NCBI GenBank assembly: GCA_031177445.1
Contig: JAPSGP010000139.1
Location: 1-7,371 of the forward strand
DNA: 7,371 bases
Direction: 5' to 3'
Source of the DNA: Acidimicrobiia bacterium
GTDB taxonomy: Bacteria > Actinomycetota > Acidimicrobiia > IMCC26256 > JACDBD01
The notes beneath the pieces were generated by a model. The model had not been told where the DNA came from and searched no databases. It saw only the letters and a list, made by a program, of their open reading frames with translations. Below are positions 1 to 5,740 of this stretch, piece after piece (the first letter of the stretch is position 1; each line of letters starts with the position of its first letter). A program made the position numbers and the translations under genes.

Positions 1-441
1 GATGGGACCGGCCCGCCGCCCGATCGTCCGCACGCCGTCGATCCGCGGCCGCTGCGGTTCGAGCAGGGGCTCGTCGCCTTGCTGCTGCTGAGTGGGTTCG
101 CGTTCCGGGCCGAGCTCGTGATCCCGATCACCACGGTGCTGCTTGCGATCAGCGGCGCCGTCGGCCCCGAGCGCGAGCCCCTCGCGCAGCTGCTCGCGTT
201 CGGCATGACCGACCGCATGCGCCCGGCGTCGGAGCTCGTCGACTCGCAGACGCTGCGCCTCGCCATCATGGTGCAGACCGGGATCCTGCTCGTGGCGTCG
301 CTGATCGGGTTCATCGGTCTCGAGCCGCTGGCGTGGCTGCTCGCGCTGGCGGTCGCGGCGGCGGCCGTCTACGACGCCACCACGGGAACGTGGACCCTGG
401 CCCGCCTCTATTGGCGCTTCGCCCGCCGCCGCCGTGACTAG
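1..441 (+). CDS. DUF4395 family integral membrane protein (5' partial)
   Basis: The frame is open from base 1 and has no ATG or GTG before the conserved region, so the true start lies left of the window; 146 codons are visible. The DUF4395 signature is VDPRPLRF followed by a hydrophobic stretch (about residues 13-20 and 23-54 of the visible part). Two further hydrophobic stretches follow at about 86-106 and 108-126, then a basic cytoplasmic tail (ARRRRD). A TTG at 79 would give a shorter protein but would drop the VDPR motif, so I reject it as the start. The biochemical role of DUF4395 is unknown. From memory, homologues often sit near thioredoxins, rhodanese-type sulfurtransferases or MauE-like proteins; here a MauE-like gene converges on it. 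A link to thiol or sulfur redox is therefore inference. Family assignment is fairly sure, function is not. Confidence 0.75.
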   Translation, partial: DGTGPPPDRPHAVDPRPLRFEQGLVALLLLSGFAFRAELVIPITTVLLAISGAVGPEREPLAQLLAFGMTDRMRPASELVDSQTLRLAIMVQTGILLVASLIGFIGLEPLAWLLALAVAAAAVYDATTGTWTLARLYWRFARRRRD

Positions 442-446
442 GCCGC

Positions 447-496
447 GTTGATGCGTGCATGAACCGGAGCTCTTCCGGCCCTATGCACGCATCAAC
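447..496. terminator. Long inverted repeat between convergent genes, probable bidirectional terminator
   Basis: Bases 447-460 (gttgatgcgtgcat) are perfectly complementary to 483-496 (atgcacgcatcaac), a 14-bp stem. The 22-base loop holds a small nested stem (464-468 with 474-478). The element lies just after the DUF4395 stop codon (439-441), and its right arm covers the last codons of the MauE-like gene, whose stop is at 481-483. No run of T follows on either strand, so this would be a hairpin-only terminator. The perfect pairing is seen directly; the terminator role is inferred from its place between convergent genes. Confidence 0.6.
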
Positions 497-960
497 AACA
501 TGGCGGTCGTCGCGCCGAGCAGGGCCGTCCACACCGCGACACCCCACACTTCTGCGCCGGCGATCGAGCCCGTGGCAAGCACGGCCAGAGCCAGCAGCCA
601 GCCGTTGCGGACGATCGTGCGCGCCGAGACCGGCGCCGGCGACGAGGTCCCGAAACAGGGACATGGCGGGCGCCGACCCTGCGCGAGGTTGGCGAACACC
701 GCGCCCGTGAACAGGGCGAGCAGCCCGATGGCTACGAATGCGGGCGCGGCGGAGCGGGCGAACACGACCAGTGCGGCCGCGGTCAACAGCTCCGTGACCG
801 GTAGTGCGGTCGCCGCGGGTGCAACCAGTGCTCTCGGGACGCCGAAGCCGGCGAGCTCGGTCGCCAGCCGCGCGTGCACGCGGAGCTTCTGGATGGCAGC
901 CACCAGGAACGCCGCCGCCACCACGACACGGGCGGCGAGCGCGACCGTTGCGAAGCCCAC
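481..960 (-). CDS. MauE/DoxX-like integral membrane protein with CPCFG motif
   Basis: This 159-residue protein is almost entirely hydrophobic, with about five candidate membrane segments (roughly 5-24, 46-68, 72-93, 118-136, 137-157). It resembles the MauE domain of the DoxX-like superfamily: an N-terminal helix ending in AAIQKL, a LPVTELL helix (53-59), and a Cys-x-Cys-Phe-Gly motif at 100-104 next to a helix end. MauE is needed for methylamine dehydrogenase maturation, which involves disulfides; most actinobacterial members stand alone and are thought to act in thiol redox, so a specific substrate cannot be named. The GTG start at 960 lies 10 bases after the flavin reductase stop with no clear SD, suggesting translational coupling at the end of the transcription unit. 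No mau genes are nearby, so I give no symbol. Confidence 0.75.
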   Translation of the reverse strand: MGFATVALAARVVVAAAFLVAAIQKLRVHARLATELAGFGVPRALVAPAATALPVTELLTAAALVVFARSAAPAFVAIGLLALFTGAVFANLAQGRRPPCPCFGTSSPAPVSARTIVRNGWLLALAVLATGSIAGAEVWGVAVWTALLGATTAMLLMRA

Positions 961-970
961 GCGCGCGCGT

Positions 971-1477
971 TCAGGCGTGGAAGTTGCCGTACCCGCCGCG
1001 ATAGAAGAGGAGCGGGCCGTCGTCGGCCGTGATGCCGAGCTCTTGCACCCGTCCCACCACGATGATGTGGTCGCCGCCGTCGAACTGCGACTCGATCGTG
1101 CAGTCGATGTAGGCGAGGACGTCGTGGAGGATCGGATTGCCGTTTGCCGACGGCCGCCACCCGATCCGGGTGAACCGGTCGGCGCCCTTGGTCGCGAACA
1201 CGCGGCACACGTCTTCTTGATGCTCGCTGAGGATGTTCACGGTGAACTTCCCCGCCTGCTCGATCTTCGGCCACGTGGTGGACGACTTGGCCGCGCAGAA
1301 CAGCACCAACGGCGGGTCGAGGGAGACGGACGTGAACGCGTTCGCCGAAACCCCGACCGGCTCGCTGCCGTTCATCGCGGTGATGATCGTCACGCCCGTC
1401 GCAAAATGGCCCAGAACCGTGCGGAACGATGCCTCGTCGGGCGGCATGAGCGCCTCGGCGCTCTGAGAGTCGGTCAC
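971..1477 (-). CDS. Flavin reductase family protein (FMN-binding split barrel)
   Basis: The 168-residue protein matches the short-chain flavin reductases that supply reduced FMN or FAD to two-component monooxygenases (HpaC/NtaB/ActVB-like). Visible hallmarks are FRTVLGHFATGVTIIT (18-33), GVSANAFTSVSLDPPLVLFC (42-61), GKFTVNIL (76-83), GDHIIVVGRVQELG (135-148) and the C-terminal PLLFYRGGYG (155-164). Length is usual for the family. The GTG start at 1477 lies 12 bases after the MBL-fold gene stop and has no SD; an ATG at 1447 preceded by GAGG five bases upstream would give 158 residues and keep every motif, so the start is uncertain. It is co-directional with the MBL-fold gene before it and the MauE-like gene after it. 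No flavin-dependent oxygenase lies in the window, so its partner and substrate pathway are unknown. Confidence 0.88.
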   Translation of the reverse strand: MTDSQSAEALMPPDEASFRTVLGHFATGVTIITAMNGSEPVGVSANAFTSVSLDPPLVLFCAAKSSTTWPKIEQAGKFTVNILSEHQEDVCRVFATKGADRFTRIGWRPSANGNPILHDVLAYIDCTIESQFDGGDHIIVVGRVQELGITADDGPLLFYRGGYGNFHA

Positions 1478-1489
1478 GCGAGCGTGGGT

Positions 1490-2365
1490 TCAGGTGTGGT
1501 CGTAGGCCAGCTCGATGCTGAGTCCTTCGGCCGCAGCGTACACGTCGAGTGTTCCGCTTCCTCGGTCGGCGAGGTCGGTCGTCTGCCGGTGCATGCGGTC
1601 GACATCGTCGTCGCAATGCGACGGGCAGTGATGGAAGAGGACGAGCCGCCGGGCGCCGGCCTCCCGGGCGACGTGGAGCGCGTACTCGATGCTCGAGTGA
1701 CCGAAGTGGCGCTTGGCCTCGAACTCCTCGCACGTGTGCTGGGCGTCGTGGATCAGCAGGTCGACCCGGTCGGCGAGCTCGAGCACGCCCGGGGGCACGA
1801 AGTCGTCGGCGTCGTCGGAACATCCCGGACCGTGGTCGGACACGTAGGCCACGCTGAAGCCCTCGATGTCGACGCGGTACCCGATCGTGGGGCTCGTGTG
1901 CCGCACCCAACGGGATCGCACCTTGGCACCGTTCACCGGGTAGTGGTCTTCGCCGACGCCGTAGAAGCGCACCGTGCCGTGCAGCTCGTCGGGAGTGATC
2001 GGGAAGTAGGGCGGACGCATGACGCCCGCGAACACCTCGTCGAGCGGACCTTCCTCCTGGCGGGGGCCGTAGACGTCGAGGGTGGCGTCCGGCCGCGACA
2101 TCGGACCGAAGAACGGGAGCCCCTGGATGTGGTCCCAGTGCAGGTGGCTGAGCAGAACATGACCGCGAAAGCGCTCGGCGCCGCCCGCCATGATCTCCTC
2201 GCCGTACGGGCGCAGGCCGGTCCCCATGTCGAAGATGATCGGGTCGTGGCCGTCGGCCTCGACCGAGACGCACGACGTGTTCCCGCCGTAGCGCTCGAAC
2301 CGCGGACCGGCACAAGGGGTGGAGCCGCGCACGCCGTGGAAACGAACCTTCAGCCCCCCAGGCAC
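1490..2365 (-). CDS. MBL-fold metallo-hydrolase, RNase Z-like subgroup
   Basis: With the GTG start chosen here the protein has 291 residues. It has the metallo-beta-lactamase fold of the RNase Z/phosphodiesterase-like type: FHGVRGSTP at the N-terminus (9-17), YGGNTSC (26-32), the metal motif HLHWDH (H74, H76, D78, H79), H156 in a VRHTSP context before GYRVD, D177 in YVSDHGP, H223 in FGHSS and H245/H246 in LFHHCPSH. By analogy with RNase Z, two zinc ions would be held by H74, H76, H156, D78, H79, D177 and one of H245/H246, with H223 helping catalysis. Substrate is unknown; a small-molecule or nucleotide phosphodiester is plausible. The frame stays open far upstream, but homologues usually begin close to the KVRFHGVRG segment. 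The GTG at 2365 is favoured because a promoter-like pair stands 7 bases before it; a CTG at 2353 is the alternative. Confidence 0.85.
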   Translation of the reverse strand: MPGGLKVRFHGVRGSTPCAGPRFERYGGNTSCVSVEADGHDPIIFDMGTGLRPYGEEIMAGGAERFRGHVLLSHLHWDHIQGLPFFGPMSRPDATLDVYGPRQEEGPLDEVFAGVMRPPYFPITPDELHGTVRFYGVGEDHYPVNGAKVRSRWVRHTSPTIGYRVDIEGFSVAYVSDHGPGCSDDADDFVPPGVLELADRVDLLIHDAQHTCEEFEAKRHFGHSSIEYALHVAREAGARRLVLFHHCPSHCDDDVDRMHRQTTDLADRGSGTLDVYAAAEGLSIELAYDHT

Positions 2366-2400
2366 AACCCGGAGGATACCGACTTTCCTGGATTTCACAA
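2366..2400 (-). promoter_or_regulatory. Probable promoter for a leaderless MBL-fold mRNA
   Basis: On the - strand, TTGTGA (2400-2395) and TATCCT (2378-2373) are separated by 16 bases and resemble sigma70-type -35 and -10 boxes. TATCCT ends 7 bases before the GTG at 2365, so transcription would begin at or next to the start codon. There is no SD before this GTG, which fits a leaderless transcript as is common in actinobacteria. The element lies in the gap after the glycosyltransferase stop, so the MBL-fold, flavin reductase and MauE-like genes could be expressed apart from the glycosyltransferase. The boxes are seen by eye; their activity is inferred. Confidence 0.5.
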
Positions 2401-2424
2401 ACGCATGCCGCACCGGCCGGGCCC

Positions 2425-3264
2425 TCACCACCCGGCCACGGCGAGCGCTCGCTCGACCACGCGCCGTGGAAGCCGCCGGCGACGACCCTGGGTCTGGGCG
2501 AGGAATCGCAGGACCAGGCGGTCGAAGCGACTGCGCGGATCGACCGGCGCCGTGCGTCCGCAGGCCGCCGCGGCCGCGCTCCAGTCGTGGTCCCACAGGT
2601 CGACGTGTCGAAAGGTCTCGGGCCCGTGCTCGTCGATGAGCACGACGACCTCTCGGTCCTGCCACGTCGGGTTCGGCAGCGGCTCGACGTCGAGCAGATC
2701 GATCCCCGCCGCCACGTACTCGGCGAACCAGCGCTCGTCCACCGCTATGACTTGCGACGGAGCCAGCGCGTCCATCCAGTGGTACGTCCGGTACACGGTG
2801 ATCGGTCGGCGCTCCGGGTTCTGCACGCGATCCCACGCCTGGTACCAGCGCTGCTTGGACTTCATGTTCGCCCAGTCGAGGTGCTGCAGGTGCAGCACGC
2901 CGATCTCGTCGAGGACGAGTGGCTCGCCCGAGCCCTCGGATGCCTTCTGGCGGGGGTGCAGGCTCGGGTCGGGACCGCTGCCGTCGTCCACCAGGCCGAA
3001 CGGCTTCGGTACGGGCGGCAACCACGCGGTGCCGTCGGGCAGGAGGTTGATCCACTGCAGCTGCAGGGAGGTCCCCGGTGGTGCCTCCAGCATCTTCTGC
3101 CAGCTTCGGGTCGACGCCGCGCCCGCGGTCAGCATCTCGTCCGCATCGAGACAGAGCACGACGCGAGGGCCGGGGAACTCCTGGCGAGCCCGCTCCCACA
3201 TGAGGAGGAAGCGCGCCTCGTTGCGGATGGGTGTCGCGCAGATGACTGCTGGCCGCTCGGGCAT
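2425..3264 (-). CDS. GT2-like glycosyltransferase with apparently shortened N-terminal domain
   Basis: The 279-residue protein begins with VICATPIRNEARFL (7-20), the nucleotide-binding start of GT-A fold family 2 transferases, and has the metal-binding LDADEML (39-45). A conserved-looking acceptor region follows: LQWINLLPDG (69-78), PFGLVDDGS (88-96), HLQHLDW (125-131), KSKQRWYQAWDR (135-146) and YRTYHWMD (158-165). Donor and acceptor sugars are unknown. In typical relatives about 60 or more residues, including the DxGSxD strand, separate the NEA and DADE motifs; here only about 25 do, so part of the Rossmann-like half seems missing although the frame is intact. The start at 3264 puts Met directly before PERPAVICATP; an upstream start at 3321 would run into the divergent hydrolase. 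A GAGGGA lies 12 bases upstream, rather far for an SD. The tail is basic (RRRRLPRR, 261-268). It is divergent from the hydrolase with 22 bases between starts. Confidence 0.72.
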   Translation of the reverse strand: MPERPAVICATPIRNEARFLLMWERARQEFPGPRVVLCLDADEMLTAGAASTRSWQKMLEAPPGTSLQLQWINLLPDGTAWLPPVPKPFGLVDDGSGPDPSLHPRQKASEGSGEPLVLDEIGVLHLQHLDWANMKSKQRWYQAWDRVQNPERRPITVYRTYHWMDALAPSQVIAVDERWFAEYVAAGIDLLDVEPLPNPTWQDREVVVLIDEHGPETFRHVDLWDHDWSAAAAACGRTAPVDPRSRFDRLVLRFLAQTQGRRRRLPRRVVERALAVAGW

Positions 3265-3271
3265 GCAGCCG

Positions 3272-3286
3272 TATGATCCCTCGCTG
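3272..3286 (+). promoter_or_regulatory. Probable -10 box for a leaderless hydrolase mRNA
   Basis: TATGAT at 3272-3277 matches the sigma70-type -10 consensus at five of six positions and ends 9 bases before the ATG at 3287. There is no SD before that ATG, so the mRNA would have almost no leader. No convincing -35 box stands at the expected distance. The whole gap to the divergent glycosyltransferase start is only 22 bases, so regulatory DNA for one gene must overlap the other gene's coding sequence. Inferred from sequence only. Confidence 0.45.
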
Positions 3287-4165
3287 ATGGACACGGGCCG
3301 AGTGACCGTCAACGGGATCACGTTCTCCTATCTCGAGGACGGGCCGCGCGCGGGAACGCTCGCCCTGTGCCTGCACGGCTTCCCCGACCACGCGCCGACC
3401 TACGCCGCGCTCCTGAGCGAGCTTGCCGCCGCCGGGTTCCACGCGGTCGCGCCCTGGATGCGTGGGTATCACCCCACGACGCTGGCACCCGACGGGAACT
3501 ACCAGATCGCCTCGCTGGCGCTCGATGCGGTCGCGCTCGCCGACGAGCTCGCCGGCGACGGGCCCGCGGTGCTGGTAGGCCACGACTGGGGGGCGATCGC
3601 CGGCTACACCGCGGTCGCGCACGCGCCCCATCGCTTCCAGCGGCTCGCCAACCTGGCGGTCCCGCACGCGGCCGCGCTCGGACAGCACATCTTCCAGCCG
3701 GCCCAGCTCAAGCGCTCCTGGTACTCGTACTTCTTCCAGCTGCCGGTGTCGGACGGCGTGGTCCCGATGAACGACTACGCGGTCATCGACACGCTGTGGC
3801 ACGACTGGTCACCCGGCTTCGAGCCCGACGCCGAGTACATGGGCGCGCTGAAGGCGACATTCGACCAGCCCGGGTGCCTGAGCGCCGCCCTCGACTACTA
3901 CCGGTACACGTTCGGGTCGAAGCCCGGTGACCCCGCACTCGACGCGGTGGCGGCCAAGTTCCTGGAGCCGACACCGGTGCCGACGCTGTACCTCCATGGC
4001 AGCGACGACGGGGTGATGGGCATCGAGACCGTGAACGAGGACGAGCTGCGGCCGTTCTTTCCGGCAGGGCTCGAGCTCGTCATCGTGCCGGGCACCGGGC
4101 ACTTCCTGCATCTCGAGGAGCCCGACGTCGTGAACCACCGGATCGTCACGTTCCTCAGCGCCTGA
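3287..4165 (+). CDS. Alpha/beta hydrolase, epoxide hydrolase-like (Asp nucleophile)
   Basis: The 292-residue protein has a complete alpha/beta hydrolase core. The oxyanion-hole motif HGFP is at 30-33, MRGY at 58-61, and the nucleophile elbow GHDWG at 98-102 with D100 as nucleophile. The acid is D240 or D241 in HGSDDG, and H272 in GTGHFLHLEEP is the base. An Asp nucleophile followed by Trp is typical of epoxide hydrolases, haloalkane dehalogenases and fluoroacetate dehalogenases. The cap region contains SWYSYFFQLP (144-153) and LDYYRYTF (202-209), whose Tyr residues favour an epoxide hydrolase that opens the ring by forming a covalent ester. No signal peptide, so cytoplasmic. I chose the ATG at 3287 because a -10 box precedes it; an ATG at 3263 would add eight residues and overlap the divergent start. 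A far longer open frame upstream in the same phase is antisense to other genes. Confidence 0.87.
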   Translation: MDTGRVTVNGITFSYLEDGPRAGTLALCLHGFPDHAPTYAALLSELAAAGFHAVAPWMRGYHPTTLAPDGNYQIASLALDAVALADELAGDGPAVLVGHDWGAIAGYTAVAHAPHRFQRLANLAVPHAAALGQHIFQPAQLKRSWYSYFFQLPVSDGVVPMNDYAVIDTLWHDWSPGFEPDAEYMGALKATFDQPGCLSAALDYYRYTFGSKPGDPALDAVAAKFLEPTPVPTLYLHGSDDGVMGIETVNEDELRPFFPAGLELVIVPGTGHFLHLEEPDVVNHRIVTFLSA

Positions 4166-4180
4166 CCCGTGCGTCAGCGC
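4158..4180. terminator. Compact hairpin joining two convergent stop codons
   Basis: Bases 4158-4161 pair with 4177-4180 and 4163-4166 with 4173-4176, leaving C4162 bulged and a 6-base loop (4167-4172). This gives 8 pairs, six of them G-C. The hydrolase stop (4163-4165) and the peptidase stop (4174-4176, opposite strand) pair with each other. No T-run follows on either side. Position between two convergent genes only 8 bases apart suggests a two-way, hairpin-only terminator, but the stem is short and stop-codon symmetry contributes three of the pairs. Confidence 0.4.
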
Positions 4181-5685
4181 CCCGGCTTGCACCCCGGCGG
4201 CCCGATCACCGTGTCCCAGAGCTCGAGCACCTCCGCCGATCGTTCGGGCACGGCGCCGGCGAGCTCCACGCGAAGCGCCGCCGGCGTGATGGATCCGAAC
4301 GCGTGCTTCTCGACGACAGCACGGAGCGAGGCCGCGGCCGCGTCGGCACCGACGAGCGCGGCCAGTTCGACGTAGAACGCGGGCGCTTCGCCGTAGATCA
4401 GATCGCCGTACTCGCCCGGGGCGAACTCCTCCGTCGGACGATCGAGGCACGCCGGCTCGACCGAGCCAGGAAAGCGACCGCCGAACCGGCACGGCCCGCG
4501 GCCCATCCCACGCGCCTCGGAGACCACGCACATGGAGTATTGCGCCAGGGGCTCGTCGACCACCGACGCCGCCATCGAGTCGTTGCCCACCAGAGCGTGC
4601 CACCACTGGTGAGCGAGCTCGTGCACCACCGTGAGGTCGACGTCGCCCTCGGTGTCGAGCCCGAAGCCGTCGATCCAGATCGCGCCCGGCCACTCCATCC
4701 CGCCCACCTGCGGACCGAGCGGCACGTCGAGCTCGTCGAGCTCCGTCCACGGATAGGGCCCGAAGGCGTGCGCCAGTACCTCGAGGTCGGCGGCGGCCTC
4801 TTCGGCGGCGCGCTGCACGTCGACACCGGCGGGAGCGGTGGAGCGGACCGTGACGTAGCCCGTCTGCACCTCGGCCGAGTGCATCCCGCGGGCGATCACG
4901 AGCGACAGGTCGCGCAGCCCGACCCCGGACTCGGTCACCGTTCGAGCGCCGTCCGCTTCTCGATCGGCGACGGTCGTGCCGGGCCCGTAGACGCGGTAGT
5001 CGTCGGGCACCTCGACGCGGGCGGTGATCGCACCCGCGGCGAAGTTCCCGATGTCGCCGTACCCCGAGAGATCAGGATCGCCGTCGGCTCCAGGTGGAAG
5101 CCACAGCGGGAACCAGTGCCCGAGCAGGAGCACGTCGCGATGACGGGCCAAGACGCCGATCGTGGCCTGGGTCAGGAAGCGTCCGACCGTCGAGTCGCCG
5201 CGCGGCACGCGATACGAGAACCGCAGCTGTACATCGACGGTGGCGCTGAGCCGGCGCTTCGTCGCCAGGACGAGGAGGGCGTCGTCGCGGCGGACGGCCA
5301 CCGGTTTCCCGCCCACGGTCACGTCCTGCAACTCGAGACCGGAGTGGAGCGCCGGGAGCCCGGCGAGCATGCGCAGGCGCAGCTCCCCGTCTCGGGGCCG
5401 GGCGAGCCGTGCTCGATAGCGGGCGTCGACTCGGCCAGTGCGCGGGTCGACGCGCGCGCTCAACGAGTAGCGGGGTGCATCGTCCGTGTCGGCGCGCGCC
5501 AGGAGCTGCTGCCCTCCCGGCGACAGCGACGGCGATCGCGGGTCGATCCTCGGCAGCGGGGCGAGTGCCGGCAGTGGTGCGGGAGACGACGACGCCGGGA
5601 GCGCGGCCGCCGGCGCCGCGCCGACCAGGAGCACGCCGCCAGCCAGGAGCGCGCCGCACGCGAAGCTCCCCACCCGGCGCACCAC
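4174..5685 (-). CDS. Secreted M1-family zinc metallopeptidase
   Basis: This 503-residue protein has the gluzincin signature HELAH (355-359) and, after exactly 18 residues, the third zinc ligand E378 in VVDEPLA. Upstream is GGMEWPG (328-334), the place of the GAMEN substrate-binding motif; downstream Y431 in LIYGEAPAF is the likely catalytic Tyr. AFGPYPW (307-313) is also typical of M1 enzymes. The N-terminus, basic then hydrophobic then AAPAAALPA (about residues 4-31), looks like a Sec signal peptide, followed by a Pro/Ala/Ser-rich linker (30-55), so the enzyme probably acts outside the membrane. It is shorter than classical aminopeptidase N (around 850 residues), as it stops soon after the catalytic domain. 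GTG starts at 5685 or 5682 are both possible; the frame upstream of them overlaps the preceding gene. It lies 55 bases after that gene. Peptide substrate unknown. Confidence 0.87.
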   Translation of the reverse strand: MVRRVGSFACGALLAGGVLLVGAAPAAALPASSSPAPLPALAPLPRIDPRSPSLSPGGQQLLARADTDDAPRYSLSARVDPRTGRVDARYRARLARPRDGELRLRMLAGLPALHSGLELQDVTVGGKPVAVRRDDALLVLATKRRLSATVDVQLRFSYRVPRGDSTVGRFLTQATIGVLARHRDVLLLGHWFPLWLPPGADGDPDLSGYGDIGNFAAGAITARVEVPDDYRVYGPGTTVADREADGARTVTESGVGLRDLSLVIARGMHSAEVQTGYVTVRSTAPAGVDVQRAAEEAAADLEVLAHAFGPYPWTELDELDVPLGPQVGGMEWPGAIWIDGFGLDTEGDVDLTVVHELAHQWWHALVGNDSMAASVVDEPLAQYSMCVVSEARGMGRGPCRFGGRFPGSVEPACLDRPTEEFAPGEYGDLIYGEAPAFYVELAALVGADAAAASLRAVVEKHAFGSITPAALRVELAGAVPERSAEVLELWDTVIGPPGCKPGR

Positions 5686-5740
5686 CGCGAAGAGTGTGGC
5701 AGACCCCCGCGGCCGGTCGGTGCGCGGGCGGCGGCCTCCG

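Noticed and set aside
958..971. Alternating GC run (cacgcgcgcgcgtt), possible Z-DNA
   Set aside because: Short, and expected by chance in such GC-rich DNA. It lies in a 10-base gap and has no other signal.
783..2315. 510-codon - strand frame across the flavin reductase and MBL-fold genes
   Set aside because: It is out of phase with both recognisable proteins, very rich in Arg and Pro, and has no motif.
455..3286. Open + strand frame of about 940 codons before the epoxide-hydrolase-like gene, in the same phase
   Set aside because: It is antisense to four recognisable genes and its translation is rich in Arg, Val, His and Asp with no domain pattern. It arises because stop codons are rare in GC-rich DNA. 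Only the part from 3287 is a real gene.
2366..3802. N-terminal extension of the MBL-fold frame on the - strand (about 480 codons)
   Set aside because: It crosses the glycosyltransferase in another frame and runs antisense into the hydrolase. The sequence is low-complexity Arg/Pro/Gly-rich, and MBL-fold homologues begin near 2365.
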